Below, one piece after another: positions 44,442 to 55,035 of a stretch of 64,000 nucleotides of DNA; within the stretch, counting starts at the first letter, position 1, and every line of letters starts with the position of its first letter. The DNA lies in contig JAFWOT010000012.1 in NCBI GenBank assembly GCA_017509785.1, positions 319,476-383,475 on the forward strand. Reading direction: 5' to 3'. The DNA comes from Clostridia bacterium. GTDB taxonomy: Bacteria; Bacillota; Clostridia; Christensenellales; CAG-138. The notes under the pieces were generated by a model, which did no database searches, was not told the DNA's origin, and was given only the letters and a program-made list of their open reading frames with translations. Position numbers and translations under genes: made by a program.

Positions 44442-45977
44442 TCAGTTCAGTTTGCCGCAGACGGCCTCGGCGGCGGGTACGACGGCGTGAGCCTTAATGA
44501 GCTCATCGGCGGCCTTGAGATTGGGATACATGACGACGTCCTCCTCGATGGGAGCTATCCTCGTTTCGAGCAGGTCGTAAACGGCATTCGTCGCGGGGGC
44601 GATATCTCCCCTGCCCTCCTCCTTGCGGAGCCAGAGAGCCTGATGCGCGGTGACGAGCTCTATGCCAAGAACCTTCTGCGCGTTGTCGAGTATCATGCGG
44701 CACTTTCTCGCGGCGTTGGTCCCCATGGAGACGTGATCCTCCTGATTGGCGGAGGAAGGAATGGAATCAACGCTCGAGGGATGGGCGAAAACCTTGTTTT
44801 CAGAGACCATGGATGCCGCGGAATACTGGGCGATCATGAAGCCGGAATTGACTCCGCCGTGCTTCGTGAGGAAGGCGGGAAGCCCGAACGAGAGAGCGGG
44901 ATTGACCATGCGTTCCGTCCTGCGCTCGGAAACGTTCGCAAGCTCGGAAAGAGCTATTCCGAGGAAATCGAACGCCAGCGCCATGGGCTGACCGTGGAAG
45001 TTGCCGCCGGAGATGACCTCGTCCTCATCGGGGAAAATGATGGGGTTATCCGTGACTGCGTTGATCTCACGCTCGACGGCGGCCTTGACGTAATTGATCG
45101 CGTCGCGGCTCGCGCCGTGGATCTGCGGGACGCACCTTATAACGTAAGCGTCCTGGACCTTATCGGGCTGCGTGCGAAGAGCGAGCTTCGAGCCCTCAAG
45201 GAGCTTTAAGAGGTTCGCGGCGGAGTCCTTCTGGCCCTGATGCCCGCGCACGTCGTGCACCTTATGATCGAAAGCGGCCTTGATGCCGAGCTGAGCCTCG
45301 GCGGTCATCGCGGCGGCGACATCGGCGGTCTTCATGAGATCGAGCGCGTCAATGACGCAGAGCGAACCGACGGCTGTCATTATCTGCGTGCCGTTGATGA
45401 GCGCGAGTCCCTCCTTCGCGGCAAGCTCTATAGTCGGGATGCCGGCCTTCGCCATAGCTTCCTTACCGGGCATGCGAACGCCGCGATACTCCGCCTCACC
45501 CTCGCCGAGCATTACGAGCACCATGTGCGAAAGCGGCGCGAGATCGCCGCTTGCGCCGAGGGATCCCTTTTCGGGGATGATGGGATGAACGCCCTCGTTC
45601 AGCATGGCGAGCAGGGTCTCGATGGTCGAGAGACGGATGCCTGAGTGACCCCTTGAAAGCGCGTTGCAGCGCAGGAGCATCGCCGCCCTCACGGCCTCCG
45701 TGGGAAGGGGCTCGCCCATTCCGCACGAGTGGGAGATTATGAGATTGCGCTGAAGCTGAGCCGTCTCGTTCTCTGGGATGAACTTATCGGAGAACTTGCC
45801 GAAGCCCGTGGTGAGGCCGTATATGACCGCGCCCTCCGCAAGCTTCTTTTCAACGTAGTCCCTCGCCTTATTGACCGCCGCCTTTGCTTCTTCGGTCAGC
45901 GAGACCTTTTCGCCCCTGCGGGCGACAGCTTCAACCTGCGCAAGCGTAAGCGACTTGCCGTCGATCATGATTGCCAT
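44442..45977 (-). CDS. hutH: Histidine ammonia-lyase
   Basis: 511 residues. GSLGASGDLAPLSH near residue 140 contains the Ala-Ser-Gly that cyclises to the MIO cofactor. TGFGKFSDKFI (near 55), NGTQIM (near 193) and QEDHVSMG (near 412) are other conserved blocks. It deaminates L-histidine to urocanate, the first step of the pathway encoded downstream. ATG 45977 follows AAAGGAAA by nine bases. No histidine permease or HutG is present in the window. Confidence 0.95.
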   Translation of the reverse strand: MAIMIDGKSLTLAQVEAVARRGEKVSLTEEAKAAVNKARDYVEKKLAEGAVIYGLTTGFGKFSDKFIPENETAQLQRNLIISHSCGMGEPLPTEAVRAAMLLRCNALSRGHSGIRLSTIETLLAMLNEGVHPIIPEKGSLGASGDLAPLSHMVLVMLGEGEAEYRGVRMPGKEAMAKAGIPTIELAAKEGLALINGTQIMTAVGSLCVIDALDLMKTADVAAAMTAEAQLGIKAAFDHKVHDVRGHQGQKDSAANLLKLLEGSKLALRTQPDKVQDAYVIRCVPQIHGASRDAINYVKAAVEREINAVTDNPIIFPDEDEVISGGNFHGQPMALAFDFLGIALSELANVSERRTERMVNPALSFGLPAFLTKHGGVNSGFMIAQYSAASMVSENKVFAHPSSVDSIPSSANQEDHVSMGTNAARKCRMILDNAQKVLGIELVTAHQALWLRKEEGRGDIAPATNAVYDLLETRIAPIEEDVVMYPNLKAADELIKAHAVVPAAEAVCGKLN

Positions 45978-46025
45978 ATCAAAATTTCCTTTCAAAAAAA
46001 TAATAGGAATTGAATACCAAATTAT

Positions 46026-46053
46026 ATTATAACCCTTTGGGAAATAAAGTCAA
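46026..46053 (-). promoter_or_regulatory. Sigma-A promoter of the hut operon
   Basis: Minus strand: -35 TTGACT (46053-46048), 16-bp spacer, perfect -10 TATAAT (46031-46026); ~42-base leader. The spacer contains the small palindrome CCCAAAGGG. Confidence 0.82.
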
Positions 46054-46179
46054 GTCAGCGAAGGCAAAAGAAGGGCTTTGCGGAGAGGTATATTTTTACC
46101 GCGTGTTCCATCTGCGAGAGTTCTGCATAACGGCGGAGCCGCCGGAATATCATCAAGAAAAAAGCACAAGGAGAGGAAA

Positions 46180-47088
46180 ATGGAATACAGACGAAGGAAT
46201 CGGGATCGGCGCAAGAGGACGGCGCCTTCTGCAGTAGGCGGTCTGCGGGCGCTGATCCTGCTTGCGGTGTTCGCGGCCTCGGCTTACCTTTTGATCGGGA
46301 CGGGGGTCGGAAAAAAGCTGAAGGAGGGATACGCGCTTTCACTGCTTGAAAGCTGCCGCGGTACAGACTCCCCCGCGCCGACCCAAGGGAATTCGCCGGA
46401 AGTGTTCGAGGCGGCGCCGACGCCCTCCCCGGAAGCGAAAGGCGAAACCGCGGAAGTCAAGCTCAACGGGATCGACGTATACCTCCTTCAATTCGGTTTT
46501 TACAAGAGCGAAGAGGAATGTGCGGAGGAAGCGCGGCGCCTCCGCATGATGGGAGCCGCAGGCTACGCCTATAACGACAATGGGGACGTCCGCCTCATCG
46601 CGGCGGGCTTCGGGGACGAGGCGTCGGCAGAGAGCGTTAAAGCGGCTCTTCTCGGCGAGGGGTATGACTGCATAGTGCACCACGTTTCGAGATCGGGCGC
46701 GGCGCTGCTGATCTCGGCCGAAAGCGAAAGACTGGAGGCTCTGCGGAGCGCGTTTTCATACGCGTATGAAGTCATCGGCAAGCTCGACGCGCTTGCGTTA
46801 GGGTTCGATTCGAATTCGATGAGTATCGAAAACGCGTTGGAAGAACTCGGTGCGATCCGCGGTGAAATAACGCGGGCCGATTCGGGCGTAAAGGATCTCG
46901 CGGGGACGAACGGGACCGTCGCTCTTCTCCACGGATACTTCGAAGACGCACTCGATCTCATCGCCGAGGCGGCCGCGAATTCCGATCCGAGAGCTGAATT
47001 TTCATCCGCTCTGAAAAGGATCAGGGTTCGGATATCCCTTAAATACTGCGGTTTTCTGGAAGCGATCGACGGCGCGGCGGAATCGTAA
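46180..47088 (+). CDS. SPOR-domain-like membrane protein
   Basis: 302 residues from ATG 46180, which has AAGGAGAGG about five bases upstream. A basic cytoplasmic N terminus, one membrane helix (LRALILLAVFAASAYLLIG), a Pro/Thr-rich linker and a SPOR-like fold (about 100-175; VYLLQFGFYKSEEECAEEA) are visible, with a helical C-terminal domain after it. SPOR domains bind glycan strands without stem peptides, often at the division site. A helix-rich tail of unknown role follows. Confidence 0.78.
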   Translation: MEYRRRNRDRRKRTAPSAVGGLRALILLAVFAASAYLLIGTGVGKKLKEGYALSLLESCRGTDSPAPTQGNSPEVFEAAPTPSPEAKGETAEVKLNGIDVYLLQFGFYKSEEECAEEARRLRMMGAAGYAYNDNGDVRLIAAGFGDEASAESVKAALLGEGYDCIVHHVSRSGAALLISAESERLEALRSAFSYAYEVIGKLDALALGFDSNSMSIENALEELGAIRGEITRADSGVKDLAGTNGTVALLHGYFEDALDLIAEAAANSDPRAEFSSALKRIRVRISLKYCGFLEAIDGAAES

Positions 47089-47227
47089 GTAATTTACGAT
47101 TCCGAAGACGGTCAAACGCGTTCGACCCTTTATCCTTCGGCTGAAATTTCTCTTGTTTTCGTTAACAGCGTTAATATGATTTTATAATTTTTTTGCAAAT
47201 TTTTTTTAAAAATTCTTAAAAAAGGGG

Positions 47228-47255
47228 TTGACATTTGGCGAACATGTTATATAAT
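47228..47255 (+). promoter_or_regulatory. Promoter of the BlaI/MecI-family gene
   Basis: Perfect -35 TTGACA (47228-47233), 16-bp spacer, perfect -10 TATAAT (47250-47255). The palindrome AACATGTT (47241-47248) lies in the spacer next to the -10 box, a site where a BlaI-type dimer could repress. The preceding ~130 bases are AT-rich with no gene. Confidence 0.85.
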
Positions 47256-47285
47256 AATCGTACTTGATAGGAAAGGGGTTTCTGT

Positions 47286-47660
47286 ATGATTATCAAAGAC
47301 GTTTCCGCTGCCGAACTGGAAGTCATGATCAAGATCTGGGAAGCCGGCAAGCCCACCACCATTAAGGACGTGTGGCATGAAGTCGGTGAAAACAAATGGA
47401 CTTATCAGACCGTCCAGACTTTCGTCAACCGCCTCCACATGAAGGGCTTTATCGAGATGGTCGGTAAGCGCGTTCGCAGTTTCGAGTACGTTCCCTGCGT
47501 AACCCGCGCCGAGTATCTTGCCCTCACCAAGGGTCATCTCTTTAACGGTGAGCCCGGCGCTTCCATCGCCGATCTCATCAAGGCGTTCTATGCCAACGGC
47601 AACATCAAGCCCAAAGACATCGACGAGATCGCCGCTTGGATCGAAGAGGTCAGGAAGTAA
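47286..47660 (+). CDS. BlaI/MecI/CopY-family transcriptional regulator (orphan)
   Basis: 124 residues. A winged helix occupies residues 5-72 (AAELEVMIKIWEAGKPTTIK; WTYQTVQTFVNRLHMKGFIE) and a short dimerisation tail follows, with FNGEPGASIADLIKAFYANG. This is the BlaI/MecI layout. No BlaR/MecR sensor protease or beta-lactamase is nearby, so induction must use another partner or signal. AAAGGGG sits upstream of the ATG. Confidence 0.87.
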   Translation: MIIKDVSAAELEVMIKIWEAGKPTTIKDVWHEVGENKWTYQTVQTFVNRLHMKGFIEMVGKRVRSFEYVPCVTRAEYLALTKGHLFNGEPGASIADLIKAFYANGNIKPKDIDEIAAWIEEVRK

Positions 47661-47677
47661 TCATCATCATCCAACAA

Positions 47678-47715
47678 AAAAGATCCGAAGGTTTTCACCT
47701 TCGGGTCTTTTTATA
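47678..47715. terminator. Bidirectional terminator between the BlaI-like gene and hisS
   Basis: AAAGATCCGAAGG (47678-47690 region) pairs with CCTTCGGGTCTTT around a TTTTCA loop, with A and T runs outside. Confidence 0.9.
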
Positions 47716-47721
47716 TGTTGT

Positions 47722-48978
47722 TCAGGCGAAGAACGAGGCAAGCCCGGAGATCTCCAGCTCCCTCTCTTCCCCGTCGGCCATGCGCTTCACGCGGACTGTA
47801 CCGGAGGCAAGCTCCTCATCGCCTATGGCTACGGTGTATTCGGCCTCGATCTTATTGGCGTACTTGAACTGCGCCTTGAACGAGCGGTCCATGTGATCGA
47901 ACTCGGCGGAAATGCCCGCGCGCCTCAGCTCCTGAGCGAGGGCGAAGGCTTTGAGCCTCGGTGCTTCGCCCATTGCGGCAAAGTAAACCTTGACGGCGGG
48001 AGGCTTCGGGAATTTGACCTCGTTCGCCTCCATAACGGCGAGAAGGCGCTCCATGCCCATGCCGAAGCCGACGGCGGGGATCGACTGACCCCCGAGCTCC
48101 TCTATGAGGCCGTTGTATCTGCCGCCCGCGCATACAGCACCCTGTGCGCCGATGCGGTTGGAGATCACCTCGAACACGGTGCCGGTATAGTAATCCAGCC
48201 CGCGCACGATGTCGGGATCCACCACGTATTCCGCGCCGGCGGCGTCGAGGCAGGCCTTGACGCTTTCAAAATGCCTGCGGCAATCTTCACAGAGGTAGTC
48301 GATAGTCCTCGGTGCGTTCTTAACGATCTGCCTGCAGCGCTCCTCCTTGCAGTCGATTATCCTCATCGGATTCTTGTCGAAGCGGGAACGGCAGGTCTCG
48401 CACATCTCGGGGAGATATCCCTCAAGATATTCGCGCAGGGCCTTATTATAATCCCTGCGGCACTCGGGGCATCCGATGCTGTTTATATGGAGCATGAGAT
48501 CGCGCACTCCGAGCTTTTCAAAGAGCGTGAGCGCGAGGAGTATGACCTCGGCGTCCGTCTCCGCGCCGTAGGCGCCGACCATCTCAATGCCGAACTGATG
48601 ATGCTCGCGCAGACGCCCCGCCTGTGGCTTTTCATAGCGGAATGTCGGGGAATTGAGGTAATAGAGCTTCTGGGGCATGGGCTCGTTGAAGAGCCTGTTT
48701 TCAAGGAACGCGCGCACCATTCCCGCTGTGCCCTCGGGCTTTAACGTGATGGACCTGCCGCCCTTATCCTCGAAAGTGTACATCTCCTTCTGGACTATGT
48801 CGGTCGTATCGCCCACGCCGCGAAGGAAGAGCTCCGTATGCTCTATAACGGGCGTGCGAAGCTCGCGGGCGCCGTAAAGGCGGCAAAGCTCGCGCATGTT
48901 GGATTCGATATAGTGCCACTTGTGGCTTTCGGCGGGGGTGACGTCCTTCGTGCCCTTCGGGGCCTGAATGTTCTGCAT
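47722..48978 (-). CDS. hisS: Histidyl-tRNA synthetase
   Basis: 418 residues, class II. The N terminus QAPKGTKDVTP, motif 2 SPTFRYEKPQAGRLREHHQFG, DIVRGLDYYTGTVFEVI and motif 3 GFGMGMERLL are diagnostic. It lies 19 bases after dnaX with GAGGAGA before the ATG. No T-box is visible because it is internal to an operon. Confidence 0.95.
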   Translation of the reverse strand: MQNIQAPKGTKDVTPAESHKWHYIESNMRELCRLYGARELRTPVIEHTELFLRGVGDTTDIVQKEMYTFEDKGGRSITLKPEGTAGMVRAFLENRLFNEPMPQKLYYLNSPTFRYEKPQAGRLREHHQFGIEMVGAYGAETDAEVILLALTLFEKLGVRDLMLHINSIGCPECRRDYNKALREYLEGYLPEMCETCRSRFDKNPMRIIDCKEERCRQIVKNAPRTIDYLCEDCRRHFESVKACLDAAGAEYVVDPDIVRGLDYYTGTVFEVISNRIGAQGAVCAGGRYNGLIEELGGQSIPAVGFGMGMERLLAVMEANEVKFPKPPAVKVYFAAMGEAPRLKAFALAQELRRAGISAEFDHMDRSFKAQFKYANKIEAEYTVAIGDEELASGTVRVKRMADGEERELEISGLASFFA

Positions 48979-48997
48979 ATGTTCTCCTCTTTTCGGT

Positions 48998-50611
48998 TTA
49001 TTCTTCGGTAATGGGAACCCCGAAGAGCTCCGTAACGGCGCTCCTTCTTACGGAGCCGCTCTTCAATACGGGCTCAACGGTAACGGGCTTTATGGAAGCC
49101 TCAGCCGCCGCGGTGAGCGAATGCCTGCTCTCCGCGTTGGTGATGTAATCATACATGTTCTTGCCGCTCCTGTCATAACAGATGTGCAGCACGTTCCCTT
49201 CCACCCAATGTGCGCTTGCCATATCCAGCGCGTAATAGACCGTGGGGTCTATCTCCTTCAACGCTTCGCGGAATTCGGCATAGAGCCGGTCCGCATCGCG
49301 GGTGGCGGCGGGCGCTTCGAAAACGTTCTCCTCCTCGGAGGGCTTCGCTTCCGACGCGGGAGAAGCGCCTTCGATCTTAACGGGCTCATCCCCGGCGTGG
49401 ACGAAACGGACGCTCCCCGCGAGCTTTTCGGCGGCTTCCGCGGCAGCGGCGGCAGCGGCCTCCGAAGCCGCGGCCTTCATGCCGCGTTCGAGCTCGTCCA
49501 CCCGGTCGGCGATCGCGGCGACGTAATCCCTGTCCTCCGGCCGGCAGATCTTCAAGAGGGTGCTCTCAACGAGAGTCCTCGGCGTGGAGACGAGCTTCAG
49601 ATCGAGCTGGAGCTTCAACAGCTCCTCGACCGCGCGCTCGGCGCGAACGGTCGAAATGCGCTCCGCCTGCTTTTTATAATCCTCCATCATTTCGGAGGTG
49701 CAGTCGAGTATGTCGCGGCAGTCGCCAATGACCTTCGTCAGGAGCAGAGCCCTGAAATGCGAAGCGAGATCGAGCGTAAAAACTCCGAGATCGCGCCCCG
49801 CGGAGACGACCTCTCCGACGAGGCGGAGTATCGCCGCGGCGTCGGAATCGATGACAGCGTCCGCGGTCTTGCGTAGAAAATCCGAATTGACGCTTCCGAG
49901 CACGCTGAGAACGTCATCCGCAGTGACGTTTCCCCCGCAGAAGGAGAGGCATTGATCGGCAATGCTGAGGCAGTCGCGCATGCCTCCCTCGGCGGCTCTC
50001 GCAATGAATATGAGGCCCTCGTCGTCGATATGAGCGCCGATGGAATCGAGCGAGCGCTTCATAGAACCGACCATCTCGGGAACCTTGAGCCGATGGAATT
50101 CGAACCGCTGACAGCGCGAGACTATCGTCGCGGGGAGCATCTGCGGCTCGGTCGTAGCCAATATGAAAACGACGTGCGCGGGCGGCTCCTCGAGGGTCTT
50201 CAACAGCGCGTTCGAAGCGTTCTTCGTGAGCATGTGAGCTTCGTCGATTATGTAGACCTTTGTCTTAAGATGGAGCGGAGCGAACTCCGCTCTCTCGATA
50301 AGGGCCCGCATCTCCTCCACCCTCGAATTCGATGCGGCGTCCATCTCGATTATGTCGACGTTGTTCTGCGAAAGGCAGGACTCGCATTTCATGCAGGGCT
50401 CCCCGTCCTGCGGATCGAGGCAGTTGATCGCCTTGGCGAGTATCCTCGCCGTGCTGGTCTTGCCCGTTCCGCGGCTCCCGCAGAAAAGATAGGCGTGCGC
50501 AACACGCCCCGTCCTTATCTGGTTCTTAAGGATGGTCGTGATATGGGGCTGCCCTATTATCTGCCCGAATGTCTCCGGACGGAATTTTCGGTAAAGCGCA
50601 TTATATGCCAT
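48998..50611 (-). CDS. dnaX: DNA polymerase III subunit gamma/tau
   Basis: 537 residues. The clamp-loader AAA+ domain has Walker A CGSRGTGKTSTARILA (near 45), a zinc-binding CLDPQDGEPCMKCESC, Walker B VYIIDEAHML and the sensor VFILATTEPQ. An alanine-rich linker (AASEAAAAAAAEAAEK) leads to a tau-type C-terminal domain. I see no A-AAA-AAG slip site that would produce a separate gamma form. The ATG at 50611 lacks a clear ribosome-binding site and lies 11 bases after the rsfS stop. Confidence 0.94.
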   Translation of the reverse strand: MAYNALYRKFRPETFGQIIGQPHITTILKNQIRTGRVAHAYLFCGSRGTGKTSTARILAKAINCLDPQDGEPCMKCESCLSQNNVDIIEMDAASNSRVEEMRALIERAEFAPLHLKTKVYIIDEAHMLTKNASNALLKTLEEPPAHVVFILATTEPQMLPATIVSRCQRFEFHRLKVPEMVGSMKRSLDSIGAHIDDEGLIFIARAAEGGMRDCLSIADQCLSFCGGNVTADDVLSVLGSVNSDFLRKTADAVIDSDAAAILRLVGEVVSAGRDLGVFTLDLASHFRALLLTKVIGDCRDILDCTSEMMEDYKKQAERISTVRAERAVEELLKLQLDLKLVSTPRTLVESTLLKICRPEDRDYVAAIADRVDELERGMKAAASEAAAAAAAEAAEKLAGSVRFVHAGDEPVKIEGASPASEAKPSEEENVFEAPAATRDADRLYAEFREALKEIDPTVYYALDMASAHWVEGNVLHICYDRSGKNMYDYITNAESRHSLTAAAEASIKPVTVEPVLKSGSVRRSAVTELFGVPITEE

Positions 50612-50622
50612 GGTGAATGATT

Positions 50623-51021
50623 TTATTTCGCGGGATATCTGACGACCTCCGAAGCGCCGTCCGTCCAAAGCCTTTCGATGTTATAATACTCCCTCTCTTC
50701 GGGGTGGAATATGTGAAGGAGCACGTAGCCGAAATCGAGCACGATCCAGCGGCCCTCGGCATAGCCTTCTTTGCGGCGGAGGGTCAGACCCGCCTCCTCG
50801 TACTTTTCGAGTATCTCATCGCAGATGGCCTTGACCTGTATCACGGACGAGCCGCTGCAGATCACGAACCAATCGGCGACGATCGTCTTATCGGCGACGT
50901 CGACGGCGATTATGTCGGAAGCCTTTTTGCTGTCGAGCAGCTCGAGGAGCTTCATAACCTGCTCTCTCTCCTCCGCCCTAATGCGAAGCTCGATCTCATT
51001 GGGGAAAATATCGTTATCCAT
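50623..51021 (-). CDS. rsfS: Ribosomal silencing factor RsfS
   Basis: 132 residues. DKTIVADWFVICSGSSVIQV near residue 44 and GRWIVLDFGYVLLHIFHPEEREYYNIERLW near the C terminus identify RsfS/YbeB, which binds L14 and prevents subunit joining. Placement after nadD-yqeK is conserved in Bacillota. Confidence 0.95.
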   Translation of the reverse strand: MDNDIFPNEIELRIRAEEREQVMKLLELLDSKKASDIIAVDVADKTIVADWFVICSGSSVIQVKAICDEILEKYEEAGLTLRRKEGYAEGRWIVLDFGYVLLHIFHPEEREYYNIERLWTDGASEVVRYPAK

Positions 51022-51031
51022 ATAAGCCTCC

Positions 51032-52201
51032 TCAGCTATTCTTTTCCATCTCTGAACGAAGGAAATCCATGACCGCCTTCGTGGAGGGATTGATCTCCCT
51101 CCCGCTCCTGCGTGTATAATCGGCGGAATGCTCCATCACAAGGAGCATCGCGCGGTCGATATCCTCATATGCGGTGCGCCTGATCTCGTTTAGGCCCTCA
51201 TAATCCCGCGAGGGCTCGATCTTATCGGCAACGTAAATGACCTTATCAAGCAAGGACATGCCCACCTTGCCGAGCGTATGGTTCCTTATAGCCTCGAGCA
51301 CCTCCGGATCCGTTACGCCGTAATCCTCCCCGGCTATGACGGCGCCGAGCCGCGCATGTATGAGGTAGGGATTCTTCCGTTCGAAATCGGAGATATCATA
51401 ATGATTCTCGTCACAGAATGCGATCAGATCCTTATTGGGGAGCTTGACGCAGTCGTGAAGCATGGCGGCGAGCCTTGCCTTTTTGGTATCGGCGCCGTAA
51501 CGGAAGGCGAGCTTTACGGCCTCGCAGGCGGTCAGCATGGTATGATCGAGCCTCTTGCGCTTGATCCTTTCCGAGAGCTTCAGCCGTACGGCTCTCAGCT
51601 CCCGCGGCATGTAAAGCGCGTTCTCATACATATAGAGCTCCGTCGGCAGGGCGACCATAGTATCCACCGGAAGCGCCTCGCTCATTCTGCGGCGGACCTC
51701 GGTGGAGGATATCTGCGGCCCGGTGAATGACGACAGCAGCACCCTGCCGTGCAGATCGGACTCGATCCTGTCGGCTATGGCGCGCATATCACGCGCTTCA
51801 TCCGGCCTCGTCACGGCGACGAGCGTACACATCGAAAGTATGCGCTCCGGCTCCCTCCAATGGGGGAAGTTTTCGAGCATATCCCCGCCTACTATGAGGA
51901 AAAGCTCCGCTCCTCGGCAGCTGTTTCTGAGGAGCTCGACGGTATCGACGGTATAGCTCTTGCCGCTTCGCTTCAATTCGATATCGGAAGCGAATATCCT
52001 CTCCTCGTTCTGAAGGGCCGAATCGAGCATCCTGTAACGGACGCTCCCCGGGAGCCTGTCATTATTGGGTTTATGAGGCGGATCTGAAGCCACTACCATG
52101 AGGAGCTTGTCAAGTCCAAGCTCCCGGCAGACGGAACGCGCCGTCCAGATATGCCCAAGATGCACGGGATCGTAGCTCCCGCCGAATATACCTATCCTCA
52201 T
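51032..52201 (-). CDS. nadD: Fused NadD (nicotinate mononucleotide adenylyltransferase) - YqeK (HD-domain Ap4A hydrolase)
   Basis: 389 residues joining two enzymes that are separate in Bacillus. Residues 1-190 are NadD: GIFGGSYDPVHLGHI is the adenylyltransferase loop and ISSTEVRRR the C-terminal motif. Residues ~200-385 are YqeK-type: H in RLDHTMLTACEAVKLA, MLHDCVKLPN with the HD pair, and RNHTLG. NadD makes deamido-NAD; YqeK homologues cleave diadenosine tetraphosphate. The start ATG has no ribosome-binding site and lies six bases after a -10 box, so the mRNA is probably leaderless. It heads the operon with rsfS, dnaX and hisS. Confidence 0.93.
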   Translation of the reverse strand: MRIGIFGGSYDPVHLGHIWTARSVCRELGLDKLLMVVASDPPHKPNNDRLPGSVRYRMLDSALQNEERIFASDIELKRSGKSYTVDTVELLRNSCRGAELFLIVGGDMLENFPHWREPERILSMCTLVAVTRPDEARDMRAIADRIESDLHGRVLLSSFTGPQISSTEVRRRMSEALPVDTMVALPTELYMYENALYMPRELRAVRLKLSERIKRKRLDHTMLTACEAVKLAFRYGADTKKARLAAMLHDCVKLPNKDLIAFCDENHYDISDFERKNPYLIHARLGAVIAGEDYGVTDPEVLEAIRNHTLGKVGMSLLDKVIYVADKIEPSRDYEGLNEIRRTAYEDIDRAMLLVMEHSADYTRRSGREINPSTKAVMDFLRSEMEKNS

Positions 52202-52207
52202 AACATC

Positions 52208-52236
52208 ATTATACAACATTTTTTCGCCATTGTGAA
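52208..52236 (-). promoter_or_regulatory. Promoter of nadD/yqeK, predicted leaderless
   Basis: Minus strand: -35 TTCACA (52236-52231), 17-bp spacer, perfect -10 TATAAT (52213-52208), then GATGTT and the ATG at 52201. Initiation seven bases after the -10 box would fall on the A of ATG. Confidence 0.82.
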
Positions 52237-52250
52237 TAGCGTATTTCAAT

Positions 52251-53069
52251 TTGGTCGATTCTTTTCATGTGGATAATTCACCGGGATACAAAAAAGAGCT
52301 TGAATCGGCTCTGAAAGAAGGCTTTCGTCACGGCCGCTCTCCCGCGGCTTCATTCATCGATCACGCGTTTTTCGGCGGAGTGACGCTCATGACGCTCTAT
52401 ATACTCATCCGTCCGCACATGGGGAGCCGAACGGTCTCCGCCGCGGCGGCGCTCCTTGCGTTCGCTTCCGCTGCCTTCGTATACGCCGCCATCAGAAAGG
52501 AGCTTTTCTCACGGTATGTGAGGAACAGATACGCGTGGGCGGAAAAGGGATCGAAAAAGCTCGCGCTCCTTTTAAGGCTCGATTCGCTGGATGCGCCTCC
52601 CGGAGCGCGGCTGTGCCGAAGCTCCGAAGCGCTGACGGCGGACGACGTACTTGAGGCAGTCAGGGAGTCGCCGAACGGGGCTGTCATAATCTCCGCCGCG
52701 GAACCGACCGCCCGTGCGGAAGCCCTGCTGAAAACGCTCGGAGGGCGCGTCAAGCTGATCCCGGCCGAGGAGTATTTCGCGGACGAGATGGAAAACCACC
52801 GCGTGTCGGACGAAGAGATCGCTTCATTCATCATATCGCAAAGGCGCAGAAGACCGCGCCGTTTGAGCGCGCGGGAATTTCGGGCTTCGTTCCGCACGAG
52901 GCCGGGTGCATATCTCGCGCTCGGCGCGGGCTTGTTCGCAATGTCGTTCATCACGCGGCACGCGCTCTATTTCAGAGTGGTTTCATGGCTATGCGCCTCG
53001 GCCGGGGCTCTGGCTGCTGCCGGAGCGGGAAAAAGGAAAACTCCGGGGAGCGGCTCCCCGGAGATCTGA
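52251..53069 (+). CDS. Unknown membrane protein
   Basis: Up to 272 residues, start uncertain: TTG 52251 or GTG 52269, neither with a good ribosome-binding site. Two N-terminal membrane helices (about 40-58 and 62-78), a soluble middle with an Arg-rich stretch (SQRRRRPRRLSAREFRASF), and two C-terminal helices. No family recognised. The last codons (Gly-Ser-Gly-Ser-Pro) are encoded by the terminator hairpin of the convergent obg gene, so the C terminus is shared with that structure. Confidence 0.5.
   Translation: MVDSFHVDNSPGYKKELESALKEGFRHGRSPAASFIDHAFFGGVTLMTLYILIRPHMGSRTVSAAAALLAFASAAFVYAAIRKELFSRYVRNRYAWAEKGSKKLALLLRLDSLDAPPGARLCRSSEALTADDVLEAVRESPNGAVIISAAEPTARAEALLKTLGGRVKLIPAEEYFADEMENHRVSDEEIASFIISQRRRRPRRLSAREFRASFRTRPGAYLALGAGLFAMSFITRHALYFRVVSWLCASAGALAAAGAGKRKTPGSGSPEI
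53041..53063 (-). terminator. Terminator of obg
   Basis: Perfect 9-bp stem CTCCGGGGA/TCCCCGGAG around GCCGC, followed on the minus strand by TTTTCCTTTTT. It overlaps the 3' end of the convergent unknown gene. Confidence 0.82.
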
Positions 53070-53070
53070 A

Positions 53071-54998
<1,928 letters not shown>

Positions 54999-55004
54999 GT
55001 GAAT

Positions 55005-55033
55005 AATCTAACATACTTTCGCCGTTTTGTCCA
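55005..55033 (-). promoter_or_regulatory. Promoter of nth-obg, predicted leaderless
   Basis: Minus strand: -35 TGGACA (55033-55028), 17-bp spacer, -10 TAGATT (55010-55005), then ATTCAC and the ATG at 54998. Same geometry as the nadD and methyltransferase promoters. It lies between the nth start and the stop of the upstream small gene. Confidence 0.7.
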
Positions 55034-55035
55034 GT

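Noticed and set aside
48998..50611. Programmed frameshift giving gamma from dnaX
   Set aside because: No A-AAA-AAG type slip sequence was seen in the expected region.
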